Source: Clostridia bacterium (lineage in GTDB: Bacteria; Bacillota; Clostridia; Saccharofermentanales; Saccharofermentanaceae). Taken from it: 32,579 nucleotides of DNA. The stretch lies in NCBI GenBank assembly GCA_024403755.1, contig JAKSRF010000017.1, positions 1 to 32,579 of the forward strand, in the 5' to 3' direction. This document shows, piece by piece, positions 16,750 through 24,819 of the stretch (position 1 is the first letter of the stretch; each line of letters opens with the position of its first letter). The notes below the pieces were generated by a model, which saw nothing but the letters and a program-made list of their open reading frames with translations, was not told where the DNA came from and did not search any database. Position numbers and translations under genes: made by a program.

Positions 16750-16851
16750 TTTTAGTACTAAAATTCGACAATTGTCGGAAAATTTCCGACAATATAAAGC
16801 GCCTGTTTTACTGTATTTCTTATAGATTATTCACTCTGATTGTCGCGACAA
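16750..16851. repeat. Cluster of palindromes upstream of the recA promoter
   Basis: Four palindromes lie within 100 bases upstream of the recA -35. TTTTAGTACTAAAA spans 16750-16763 and CGACAATTGTCG spans 16766-16777. A 23-base one spans 16771-16793, with arms ATTGTCGGAAA and TTTCCGACAAT around one A. TTGTCGCGACAA spans 16840-16851. The last three are built from the same TTGTCG/CGACAA half-site, five copies in all. None has a T-run, so they look like protein binding sites and differ from the LexA core. Confidence 0.55.
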
Positions 16852-16898
16852 ATTCTTTTTTGCCTTACGCACACACAAAAAAGAGTCATTACATTCAT

Positions 16899-17411
16899 TT
16901 ATAGATTCTCAATATGACTTAATATAAGTTCCATTGCTTTATCACAAGTAGCTTTTCTTACATCGGTCCTGTTACCTTCAAATACAAATCTATAGGATTT
17001 ATTAAAACCTGATTTATCAGCTAATCCTATGAAAACAGTGCCGACCGGTTTACCCGGTTCTTCACCGCCGGGACCGGCAATACCTGTAACAGAAACTGCA
17101 AAATCAGACAACATAAGCTGTAATACCCCTGCAGCCATATAGACTGCACATTCAGCCGAGACAGCACCGACAGAATTCAAAACACTTTCAGGCACTTTAA
17201 GTTTGGACATTTTTACATCATTTGAATACGATACAACACTTCCGTCCAAAACAGAACTTGATCCCGGTACATCAACAAGCATTGAAGTAAGCATCCCACC
17301 GGTCAAGCTCTCGGCAAAGGCAATCTTTAAATGTCTGTCGCTAAGTAATTTTACAAGCCTTACAGCGTTGGAATTACAAATAACACCATCATATTCACAA
17401 CAGTTACTCAT
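16899..17411 (-). CDS. CinA C-terminal domain protein (nicotinamide-nucleotide amidase PncC type)
   Basis: The 170-residue protein is only the C-terminal domain of CinA, which in characterised members deamidates NMN to NaMN. Motifs AESLTGG (33-39), DVPGSSSVLDGSVVSYSN (47-64) and VTGIAGPGG (108-116) are intact. Many Firmicutes carry a full CinA of about 410 residues with an N-terminal MoaB-like domain, and that part is absent here. The ATG at 17411 lies inside the end of ftsK with an 8-base overlap. AAAGGAG precedes it by 6 bases. A longer reading would use a TTG. Confidence 0.9.
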   Translation of the reverse strand: MSNCCEYDGVICNSNAVRLVKLLSDRHLKIAFAESLTGGMLTSMLVDVPGSSSVLDGSVVSYSNDVKMSKLKVPESVLNSVGAVSAECAVYMAAGVLQLMLSDFAVSVTGIAGPGGEEPGKPVGTVFIGLADKSGFNKSYRFVFEGNRTDVRKATCDKAMELILSHIENL

Positions 17412-20247
17412 GCAAATCTCCTTTTGCCTGAATCTCAAGCCAATCCGTTCTGTTAATCAAAACCTTTCGAGGTTTAGAACCTTCATAAGGTCCTATGTAC
17501 CCCTTCTTCTCCATAGTATCAATAAGGCGTGCTGCTCTCGGATAACCGATTCCGAGTCTTCTCTGTAATATAGATACACTTGCGTAATTAACCTCAATAA
17601 CAGTCTCAACAGCCTGACTTAACAAATTGTCACCCTCATCAGAACCTGATGCTCCGGTACCCGGAATATTAATACTGTTATCTTCAGTACAGCTGCTCTG
17701 AATGGACTTTATAATATCATCATCATAATTTGCTCCGTAACTTTGAGAAAGATAACTTACAATCTCTTCTACCTCTTCATCAGAAACAAACGCACCCTGA
17801 CCTCTTATCGGCTTACTGGCAGACAACGGATTATAAAGCATATCTCCTTTACCTAGAAGTTTCTCTGCACCATTCGAATCAAGAATTGTACGAGAATCAA
17901 CACCTGAAGATACTGCAAACGCAATACGCGAAGCTATATTACTCTTAATAGTACCGGTAATAACGTCAACAGACGGACGCTGTGTAGCAATAATCATATG
18001 CATACCTGCAGCTCTTGCAAGAGCCGCCAAACGATTGATATGACCTTCAACCTCCTTGGCAGCAACTGCCATAAGATCGGCAAGCTCATCTATAACAATT
18101 AATATCCACGGCAAAGTTTCTTCACCATTACATCTTGCAAAATCATTATAACCTTGAATATTACGTACACCGCTGTCTGCAAACAACTGATATCTTCTCG
18201 TCATTTCACTTACAGCCCATTGCAATGTTGCAGCAGCTTTCTTTGAATCTGTAACAACAGGCATAATCAAATGAGGTATACCGTTATACATCTGAAGCTC
18301 AACTATCTTCGGATCAATAAGAATCATTCTTACCTGATCCGGTGTTGCCTTACAAAGAATACTGGTAAGAATCGTATTAATACAAACAGATTTACCTGAA
18401 CCGGTAGAACCGGCAATCAAAAGATGAGGCATCTTGGTAAGATCACACATAACCGGTTTGCCCGGAATATCTCTGCCTAAAGGTACACAAAGAGGCGCTG
18501 AATTACGACTCTCCTTGGACTCCAAAAGAGAACGAAGCTTAACGGCTGAGGTCTTGTCATTAGGAATCTCAATACCGATAGCACTCTTACCCGGAATCGG
18601 TGCCTCTATTCTTACAGAAACAACAGCCATTGCATACTGAATATCATCCTGATATTTCAAAACTTTACTAACCATAACACCGGTAGGGATTGTAAGTTCA
18701 AATCTGGTAATAGACGGTCCATGAGTTATATTTACTACATTGGCCTCAATGTTAAAGCTTCTGAATACCTCAACTAATTTTTGTGCTTTAGCTCTGAGTT
18801 CTTCATCCGAATTAGAATTAATCTTATCCGAATCAGGAGCAAGAAGCTTGGTCGGTGCAGGCTTATACGAGAGTTTTCTTCCTGTTGCTTTTGCAACAAT
18901 ACCCGCTGAATAACGAGGTCTTTGAGTCGGGACATCATTATCAATAATTCTTCCTTCGGTTCTGCTGAATCCGGCAGAATTCTCATCCAAAGAATTTATA
19001 GGAATCTCGTCTGCTTCGACAGTTGCACTAACTTTCTCTGTCTCAAAATCATTACTGTGTGAAGAAGCATCAACAAAACAATTATCATCTACTTCAGCCG
19101 GACGAACATCAGGAACAATATCATCAACCTCATCAGTCTCTAACTCAAACGGAGGAGCTGACTGTACAGGTTCACCTTCTGCTTCATCAGTACCGAAATC
19201 ATAAAAAGCCGGTTCTTCCTCCTGAGCAAGGAATTTTGGCATCTCTTTACGTTTAAGTTGCTTCTCAGGAGCAACACGGGTAGTCGTATAATTAAAATCA
19301 GCTACTGCTTTCAAATCTTTATCATTCTTATTAATATTTACAGACTTCTCGCCATAATAGATTACGGAAGCATCTGACTCAAAACCGTAACTGCTGGTTC
19401 TATCCTGAATGTCAGGAAATCCGTTTGCATCCACAGGTAAAGAATTGTCGGCACCCTGTACCTTCTGAAGATTGGCCGGAACCGTAGTTAATACGCGATT
19501 GCCGTTTACTTTTGCATTTCCGTTCCTGCTTCTCAAAACCTGAGGTGAATCAGGACGCGATATTCTGGTATATCCGCCTTGCGGATTATTTCTGTTTTGT
19601 ACTGTTCTGTAAACATTATTTGTTGCCTTTGTAATAGCATGAACAGTTTTCTTAGCAGTCCTTTTAAGTGAAATTTTATATACCAAAATAATCTGAGAAA
19701 GAATAAAAACAATAACAGCTATTATAGATATAACCTTGTTAGCAATTCGGCATAATGCTACACAAATAGAACCACCGAGAAGACCGCCCGGAATAAAAAC
19801 CATAGAATTCGGATCGGTATCAGCAATAACAGATGTATCATAACCTGATACCCACAAAAGCTTTAAAGCCTTAAATGCAGAGAACCCTTCACCGCTGTCA
19901 TTGGAACACAAAAATTTGAAGTGCTCAAAATCCAAAGTAAATAAAGACAGAACAGAAGAAACACAAATCAATATTAAAATAATCGATTTCACACGAGCAG
20001 GAGTTACCCCGTTACGCTTTTCGAGAAAAAAATCTATAGCAGCATAAAGGAAAAAAACAGGTATAACATATGCAGTAACACCGATTAAACCAAATCCGAC
20101 TGTACGCAAAATTTTACCCAACATGCCTGTAATATCCGCCGGAAGATACATTAAAGCAAATGCAACTGCAAGAAAAAACAGTGATATACCTGTTACTTCA
20201 CCTTTGGCATCGAAATTTTCTTTCTCTCGAATACGATTCTCCATCAT
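17404..20247 (-). CDS. ftsK: DNA translocase FtsK/SpoIIIE
   Basis: FtsK pumps chromosome DNA through the closing septum. The protein (947 residues) has an N-terminal membrane part with about four spans (residues 15-200). A 250-residue charged and proline-containing linker follows (about 220-490). The motor has Walker A GSTGSGKS (613-620) and Walker B LIVIDELAD (D720, E721). The C-terminal gamma winged helix (about 875-940, SILQRRLGIGYPRAARLID) reads oriented DNA signals. I start at the ATG at 20247. The next codon is also ATG and has the better distance (6) from GAGG. It follows the Nudix gene by 30 bases and overlaps cinA. Whether it serves division, sporulation or both cannot be decided from sequence. 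Confidence 0.95.
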   Translation of the reverse strand: MMENRIREKENFDAKGEVTGISLFFLAVAFALMYLPADITGMLGKILRTVGFGLIGVTAYVIPVFFLYAAIDFFLEKRNGVTPARVKSIILILICVSSVLSLFTLDFEHFKFLCSNDSGEGFSAFKALKLLWVSGYDTSVIADTDPNSMVFIPGGLLGGSICVALCRIANKVISIIAVIVFILSQIILVYKISLKRTAKKTVHAITKATNNVYRTVQNRNNPQGGYTRISRPDSPQVLRSRNGNAKVNGNRVLTTVPANLQKVQGADNSLPVDANGFPDIQDRTSSYGFESDASVIYYGEKSVNINKNDKDLKAVADFNYTTTRVAPEKQLKRKEMPKFLAQEEEPAFYDFGTDEAEGEPVQSAPPFELETDEVDDIVPDVRPAEVDDNCFVDASSHSNDFETEKVSATVEADEIPINSLDENSAGFSRTEGRIIDNDVPTQRPRYSAGIVAKATGRKLSYKPAPTKLLAPDSDKINSNSDEELRAKAQKLVEVFRSFNIEANVVNITHGPSITRFELTIPTGVMVSKVLKYQDDIQYAMAVVSVRIEAPIPGKSAIGIEIPNDKTSAVKLRSLLESKESRNSAPLCVPLGRDIPGKPVMCDLTKMPHLLIAGSTGSGKSVCINTILTSILCKATPDQVRMILIDPKIVELQMYNGIPHLIMPVVTDSKKAAATLQWAVSEMTRRYQLFADSGVRNIQGYNDFARCNGEETLPWILIVIDELADLMAVAAKEVEGHINRLAALARAAGMHMIIATQRPSVDVITGTIKSNIASRIAFAVSSGVDSRTILDSNGAEKLLGKGDMLYNPLSASKPIRGQGAFVSDEEVEEIVSYLSQSYGANYDDDIIKSIQSSCTEDNSINIPGTGASGSDEGDNLLSQAVETVIEVNYASVSILQRRLGIGYPRAARLIDTMEKKGYIGPYEGSKPRKVLINRTDWLEIQAKGDLHE

Positions 20248-20277
20248 AAACCTCAACAAAAATATATTTACGGAGAA

Positions 20278-20826
20278 TCAGAGTTTTATATTAAGCTTAC
20301 GTACCGCCTTATATAAACATACCAGGCTCTTACCATCGTTAATCTTACCCTTGTCAGCCATATCAAGCACTTCGGACAGAGGAAGTTTAACAACATCAAG
20401 AAATTCTCCGTCATCGAGCTTTTGACCGTCATACTTAAGACCGGTTGCAGCAAAAAGATAAATTCTTTCCGAATCATAACCCGGTGAAGCTATCTCATAA
20501 CCCAAATCGACAACATTATCAGCACAAAAGCCCGTCTCTTCTTTAAGTTCTCTGACAGCGCAACTGATTGGTTCTTCACCAATCTCAAGCTTTCCTGCAG
20601 GAACTTCAAGCAAAATCTCTTCAAAAGGACTTCTGAACTGTTTTACAAGATAAACATTCATATCATCGTCAATCGGAAGAATGCAAGCTCCGCCTCTGTG
20701 TCTGACTATCTCTCTGGTAGAAATTCTTCCGCTCGGAAGCTGAACCTTCTTTACATCAACCTCGAATACGCGACCGCGAAAAATACTCTCAGAGGATATA
20801 GTCTTTTCAATCAAATGCTCATCCAT
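20278..20826 (-). CDS. Nudix hydrolase, ADP-ribose pyrophosphatase type
   Basis: A 182-residue protein like NudF/YqkG, which hydrolyses ADP-ribose to AMP and ribose 5-phosphate. The Nudix box is perfect: G78-x5-E84-x7-R92-E93-L94-K95-E96-E97-T98-G99. It is preceded by EEILLEVPAGKLEIGE, and the following SPGYDSERIYLFAATGL is typical of the ADP-ribose subfamily. I start at the ATG at 20826 with AGGTGA upstream; the longer reading to 20886 would overlap rnhA. With the PncC-type gene close by, two products linked to NAD recycling are encoded in one run, though the link may be chance. Confidence 0.88.
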   Translation of the reverse strand: MDEHLIEKTISSESIFRGRVFEVDVKKVQLPSGRISTREIVRHRGGACILPIDDDMNVYLVKQFRSPFEEILLEVPAGKLEIGEEPISCAVRELKEETGFCADNVVDLGYEIASPGYDSERIYLFAATGLKYDGQKLDDGEFLDVVKLPLSEVLDMADKGKINDGKSLVCLYKAVRKLNIKL

Positions 20827-20878
20827 ATTATCACCTAATTTAGCGTTATCTAAAATTACAATCAGATTAAATTTGCAA

Positions 20879-21328
20879 TTAAGCAAATTCAGCAGCAGCA
20901 GCTACTGCCAATTTATCACAGCGATTATTATATTCATTATCAGCATGTCCCTTAACTTTAATAAATGTAACATCATGCTTAGAAGTCAAAACAAGAAGTT
21001 TTTTCCACAAATCGACATTAGCTACTTCTTCTCTCGCCTTATTACGCCAACCGTTACGCTGCCAATTGTCAATCCAATGCTGATTAAATGCATTAATAAC
21101 ATATGCGCTGTCACTGTAAAGATTAACCTTGCACGGTCTCGTAAGTGCCTCAAGTCCCTTTATAACGGCAGTAAGTTCCATTTTATTATTTGTGGTATTT
21201 CTATCACCGCCGGACAATTCTTTAGTGTGTCCGCCGGCCATAAGTACAACACCCCATCCGCCGGGACCGGGATTACCGGAACATGCTCCGTCAGTATAAA
21301 TTGTTACTTCATTAATAAGTGTTGCCAT
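20879..21328 (-). CDS. rnhA: Ribonuclease HI
   Basis: The enzyme degrades RNA in RNA-DNA hybrids. The 149-residue protein has the complete catalytic set D13 (YTDGACSGNPGPGGWG), E51 (NKMELTAV), D73 (LYSDSAYVI) and D138 (NRCDKLA), with H128 in VKGHADN. It also has the basic protrusion (WQRNGWRNKAREEV) that is typical of the E. coli-like RNase HI. The start codon overlaps the proC stop as TAATG, so translation is coupled. Confidence 0.96.
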   Translation of the reverse strand: MATLINEVTIYTDGACSGNPGPGGWGVVLMAGGHTKELSGGDRNTTNNKMELTAVIKGLEALTRPCKVNLYSDSAYVINAFNQHWIDNWQRNGWRNKAREEVANVDLWKKLLVLTSKHDVTFIKVKGHADNEYNNRCDKLAVAAAAEFA

Positions 21329-22128
21329 TATTTACCTTGCATCTTCTTTGTTTTCTCATCAGCAGCAAGAACGGACTTAATCACTGCATTTCTAAGTCCG
21401 GCCTCCTCAAGAGCCATAACACCGGCAATTGTAGTACCGCCCGGAGAGCATACAGCATCTTTCAAAACAGCCGGATGCGTTTTAGTCTCTAGACAAAGCT
21501 TACCGGAACCCATCACCGTAGCAGCTGAAATCTTTAATGCATCATCACGTTTAATACCTAAGCTTACCGCTGCATCAGCCATAGCTTCTATAAAGAGCAT
21601 TACATAAGCAGGACCTGTACCTGATACACAACCGATAGCATCAAGAGTTTTCTCATCACAAATAATAACCTCTCCGCAGGTACCGAGAAGACGTTTTACA
21701 AACTCAACCTCTTCATCGTTTAATCCTACAGGACAAACAGCCGATACACCGCAGCCCACCTGAGCAGGTGTGTTAGGCATAATTCTTACAAACTTTCTCT
21801 CATTACCGAGAATCCCCTGAATTCTGGCTACTGTAACAGCAGCAGCAATAGAAAGGACAATTGCATTTGCTTTAAGGTTATTTTTTAATCCTTCCAAAGC
21901 AGCATCAAAATGTTGCGGCTTAACAGCCATAAGAACATAATCACAACCCTCTACAGCCTTTGAAGCTTCTGTAAAACCGTTAACACCATACTTAGAAGTA
22001 ACTGCATTAAGTGCAGTCTCATTTATATCACTGACATTAATATCTTCTTTCTCGAAAATCTTACCTTCAATAAAACCATTGAGCAATGCCTTGCCCATAT
22101 TACCTGTACCGATGATTGCAAGTTTCAT
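21328..22128 (-). CDS. proC: Pyrroline-5-carboxylate reductase
   Basis: ProC reduces pyrroline-5-carboxylate to proline, the last step of proline synthesis. The 266-residue protein has the Rossmann motif GTGNMG (7-12), the segment VMAVKPQ, and the P5CR signature near SGTGPAYVMLFIEAMADAA and LKDAVCSPGGTTIAG. AGAGGTGA lies 5 bases before the ATG. proB and proA are not present. It starts the long rightward-to-leftward run with rnhA, and its promoter region overlaps that of the divergent tRNA-Trp. Confidence 0.97.
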   Translation of the reverse strand: MKLAIIGTGNMGKALLNGFIEGKIFEKEDINVSDINETALNAVTSKYGVNGFTEASKAVEGCDYVLMAVKPQHFDAALEGLKNNLKANAIVLSIAAAVTVARIQGILGNERKFVRIMPNTPAQVGCGVSAVCPVGLNDEEVEFVKRLLGTCGEVIICDEKTLDAIGCVSGTGPAYVMLFIEAMADAAVSLGIKRDDALKISAATVMGSGKLCLETKTHPAVLKDAVCSPGGTTIAGVMALEEAGLRNAVIKSVLAADEKTKKMQGK

Positions 22129-22160
22129 AATATCACCTCTAAAAAATTAATCACTGAATA

Positions 22161-22189
22161 ATAATAACATTCTACTTGACATAGTGCAA
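22161..22189 (-). promoter_or_regulatory. Possible promoter of proC
   Basis: On the minus strand TTGCAC (22189-22184), 17 bases, then TATTAT (22166-22161). The -10 matches 5 of 6, the -35 only 3 of 6. It overlaps the tRNA-Trp promoter on the other strand. Confidence 0.35.
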
Positions 22190-22204
22190 ACAAATGGATA
22201 AAAT
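22176..22204 (+). promoter_or_regulatory. Promoter of tRNA-Trp
   Basis: TTGACA (22176-22181), 17-base spacer, TAAAAT (22199-22204). It lies directly before the tRNA, with 12 bases between the -10 and the mature 5' end. Confidence 0.85.
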
Positions 22205-22216
22205 AATTGAGCACTT

Positions 22217-22291
22217 AGGGGAGTGGCTCAACGGTAGAGCAGCGGTCTCCAAAACCGCTGGTTGCGCGTTCAAATCGTGTCTCCCCTGCCA
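22217..22291 (+). tRNA. tRNA-Trp (anticodon CCA)
   Basis: The full cloverleaf can be drawn. The acceptor stem is AGGGGAG with CTCCCCT. The D-arm is GCTC/GAGC and the anticodon stem GCGGT/ACCGC, with loop CTCCAAA and anticodon CCA at 22249-22251. The T-loop is TTCAAAT. The terminal CCA is encoded (22289-22291). Confidence 0.97.
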
Positions 22292-22296
22292 AAGTA

Positions 22297-22325
22297 AAGA
22301 CTGTCTCAATGAGACAGTCTTTTTT
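22297..22325 (+). terminator. Terminator of tRNA-Trp
   Basis: AAGACTGTCTC and GAGACAGTCTT form an 11-bp stem around AAT, followed by a run of T. It starts 6 bases after the tRNA. Confidence 0.88.
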
Positions 22326-22359
22326 GTTGCTATTAAAAGATTTTTTTGGTAATTAACGC

Positions 22360-23082
22360 TTAAAAACCGCCGTCAACACAAAATATCTGACCTGTAATAA
22401 ATGAGGCGGCATCATCAGACAAAAATAAAACGGTATTTGCAATATCTTCAGGCTTACCTATTCTCATCAATGGTGTATCATTCTTTAAACTCTCTTTATC
22501 CTCTTCACTGAAGCAACTGAGCATATCTGTATCAATTACACCCGGAGAGACGGCATTAACTCTGATTCCGGAAGGTCCGAGTTCTTTTGCCAAAGATTTA
22601 ACATATGAATCAACAGCACCTTTACTTGCCGAATACAAAGCTTCACATGATGCCCCGCGTTGTCCCCACATGGAAGATACTGCAATAATACAACCGGTCT
22701 TATTGTGTACCATCATAGGAATCACATTACGACAAAGATTAAATAATCCGCCGAAATTTGTATCCATTACCAAATGATAGTCATCAAAAGTAAAATCAGT
22801 AGCCAGACCGACTCTGGATATACCACTCACAGAGACGAGAATATCAATATCTCCGTAAACCTTAACAGAGCTTTCAACGGCTTGTTTTACCTGAATCGGA
22901 TCGGATACATCTGCTTTTATAGGATTTACATTAACTTTATTTACACCAAAGCCGCTGATTAATTCTTCTCTGTCATAATCGGAATGATAAATAAAAGAGA
23001 CATTAAAGCCTTTTCTTAGATAAGCCTCAACAACGGCACGACCTATGCCTCTTGAACCACCGGATACAAAAACATGCGTCAT
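22360..23082 (-). CDS. Short-chain dehydrogenase/reductase (FabG-like)
   Basis: A 240-residue classical SDR. It has the NAD(P)-binding loop SGGSRGIG (7-14), the active Ser in AVSSMWGQRG, the Tyr-Lys pair in YSASKGA and the cofactor motif VNAVSPGVIDTDM, and it closes with GQIFCVDGG. FabG reduces 3-oxoacyl-ACP, but no fab genes are near, so the substrate is open. The usual NNAG after strand 4 is replaced by SVSG (LVSVSGISR), which is unusual. GGAGG lies 7 bases before the ATG. The gene ends next to the tRNA-Trp terminator and diverges from the membrane protein at 23172. Confidence 0.85.
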   Translation of the reverse strand: MTHVFVSGGSRGIGRAVVEAYLRKGFNVSFIYHSDYDREELISGFGVNKVNVNPIKADVSDPIQVKQAVESSVKVYGDIDILVSVSGISRVGLATDFTFDDYHLVMDTNFGGLFNLCRNVIPMMVHNKTGCIIAVSSMWGQRGASCEALYSASKGAVDSYVKSLAKELGPSGIRVNAVSPGVIDTDMLSCFSEEDKESLKNDTPLMRIGKPEDIANTVLFLSDDAASFITGQIFCVDGGF

Positions 23083-23101
23083 AATATTCCTCCAAAAGCA
23101 T

Positions 23102-23130
23102 TTTACATATCACTTAAATAATTATACAAT
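23102..23130 (+). promoter_or_regulatory. Promoter of the membrane protein at 23172
   Basis: TTTACA (23102-23107), 17 bases, TACAAT (23125-23130), each 5 of 6. On the other strand a TATAAT (23126-23121) overlaps the same -10 and may serve the divergent SDR gene, but it lacks a clear -35. Confidence 0.65.
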
Positions 23131-23171
23131 AAAATGGTTTGCAAAATCATTTTGTTTTTCAGAGGTGAAAA

Positions 23172-23993
23172 ATGGACAATAATTTAAATAATAATACATG
23201 TGACGATTTTGAAAAAAATTATTCCGATGAAGAGTATGAAGAAGCATTGGCTAAATTATATCAGTCAAAATCCAAAAGAGAACGTTCTATTATTAAAGAG
23301 AACAAAAATAAGAAACATTCAACATCTGATAAATCAAATAATAAGTCGTTTATCGAGAGATGCAAAGAAGACCTTGTTATACCGATATGTTTACTCTGTA
23401 TACTCTTGGTAGTGGTCGGATTAATTCTTTATATGATATTACCGAGTATGTTTACCAAAACTCTTGATATCACCGTAGATGAACTCCGTAACCAATACAA
23501 AACAACACAAATTTATGTAGATGCTTTGCAGGGATTTAACTTCGATATACCTGAAGTCGAATATGTAACTAAAGACGAAGCTGTTACTGCTGAAGAAACT
23601 GCTGAAACAGAAGAGAACTCAGATGATTATAATTACTTTAAAGCTGAAATTGCAAACACAGCAACAAGTTTCGCGACAGGAATACAAGGTTCTGTCAAAA
23701 AATCAAATAATGAAATAGTCAGTCTCAGAGTTTTGATTGAATACTCAAATGATGAGAATTTCTATTCATTCATGCAGATATATTTCGCTTCATATCTTCA
23801 AACCGTATTTCCTGAAATGAATAAAGATGAAGCTTCAACTGCAGTTTTAAATTCACTTAATTCCATCGAAAACGGAATATCACCGTTTACAGTAAAAAAT
23901 GATAAGGCATACAGAACAATGATCGGAAAAGACGGAGATATTGCTTATATTGCATTAGACATTATTCCATCCGACAAAGTACCGGTAAATTAA
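23172..23993 (+). CDS. Single-span membrane protein of unknown function
   Basis: This 273-residue protein has an acidic, asparagine-rich N-terminus, then a Lys/Asn-rich stretch (32-65). One membrane span follows at about 68-92 (DLVIPICLLCILLVVVGLILYMIL). The rest (93-273) should lie outside by the positive-inside rule. The outer part has an acidic Glu/Thr linker (about 133-150) and then a mixed alpha/beta segment. I do not recognise a family. AGAGGTGA precedes the ATG by 5 bases. It has its own promoter and a terminator shared with the converging gene, so it is a single-gene unit facing the Cache/MFS cluster. Confidence 0.75.
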   Translation: MDNNLNNNTCDDFEKNYSDEEYEEALAKLYQSKSKRERSIIKENKNKKHSTSDKSNNKSFIERCKEDLVIPICLLCILLVVVGLILYMILPSMFTKTLDITVDELRNQYKTTQIYVDALQGFNFDIPEVEYVTKDEAVTAEETAETEENSDDYNYFKAEIANTATSFATGIQGSVKKSNNEIVSLRVLIEYSNDENFYSFMQIYFASYLQTVFPEMNKDEASTAVLNSLNSIENGISPFTVKNDKAYRTMIGKDGDIAYIALDIIPSDKVPVN

Positions 23994-24016
23994 TGTAAAA
24001 ATCTTAAGAAAGTACA

Positions 24017-24057
24017 AAAAGCGGTGTATCAACAAAATGTCGATCACCGCTTTTATT
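24017..24057. terminator. Shared terminator of converging genes
   Basis: AAAAGCGGTG (24017-24026) pairs with CACCGCTTTT (24045-24054), flanked by A-rich and T-rich sequence on the two sides. It lies between the stops of the plus gene at 23993 and the minus gene at 24076 and can serve both. Confidence 0.8.
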
Positions 24058-24075
24058 TTACTCTGTTAAATATGA

Positions 24076-24819
24076 TTAACCTTGTGTTGCAGATGGCTCC
24101 GGTGACGGAATAATCGGACCTAAAGCCTCAGACTCACCGGTAGTCTCGACACTGGTTTCCGCTACCTTCTTCTCAACTTCCTCAATATCAACACCCTCTT
24201 TTTCAGGGAAATTAACATTCAGAGGATAATACGGCAATAATGAAACAATATTCTCCTGAATACCTACATCATCAAAACCTGCTTTATCACTAATATCTGA
24301 ATCATTACGATACGGAACCGTAATTGCTACGTTGCTAACGCCCCATATGATAAGTGCTACAATAATTAACTCAAAAACAAGAAGCGGAGTTACAGGAAAA
24401 AGTTCATTTAATTTCTTTACCTGACTTGTTGCCTGTAATTTCTTACCGTCATTGGAGGAAATAACTTCAACAAACTTGTAGCCTGCAGAATCAATTCTGT
24501 TTAATATCTTCTGCAACATAAAACCACTTGTAAACTCATCAAGATTACGCGAAGTAAAAACCACATTTGAAGGTGTAGGATACTTCTCAAGCATACTCTT
24601 TGAATTCTTCTGCAGAATATCACTGAAAACAAATTCGGCATCACCAGGAGCAATAGTACTTCTCTGCTGATACAAATCCAAATAAGATTTTATTATTACC
24701 TGCTCAGTTTTTGTTGGTTCCTTAAGCATATCAAAAACAGCTGTATAAACCATGCCGACAGTGTACTCATAAAACTCCTTTATATTCTCTCTGTTTAACT
24801 TCTTATCCCAACATTCCAT
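24076..24819 (-). CDS. Single-span membrane protein with sigma-region-2-like N-terminus
   Basis: A 247-residue protein of no family I can name with certainty. Residues 10-52 (helical, with EFYEYTVGMVYTAVFDML, then TEQVIIKSYLDLYQQ) have the spacing of aromatic and hydrophobic residues seen in ECF sigma factor region 2. There is no visible region 4. One membrane span follows at about 144-165, then an outside tail rich in acidic residues, Thr and Pro. Its start overlaps the stop of the Cache-MFS gene by one base (TAATG), with GGAGGTGA upstream, so both are made together. A membrane-tethered regulator or a partner of the transporter are possible roles. Both are inference. It could also be a helical domain unrelated to sigma factors. 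Confidence 0.6.
   Translation of the reverse strand: MECWDKKLNRENIKEFYEYTVGMVYTAVFDMLKEPTKTEQVIIKSYLDLYQQRSTIAPGDAEFVFSDILQKNSKSMLEKYPTPSNVVFTSRNLDEFTSGFMLQKILNRIDSAGYKFVEVISSNDGKKLQATSQVKKLNELFPVTPLLVFELIIVALIIWGVSNVAITVPYRNDSDISDKAGFDDVGIQENIVSLLPYYPLNVNFPEKEGVDIEEVEKKVAETSVETTGESEALGPIIPSPEPSATQG

Noticed and set aside
20873..21607. Plus-strand open frame of 244 codons
   Set aside because: It is antisense to rnhA and proC, both certain genes with intact motifs, and has no ribosome binding site or recognisable protein.
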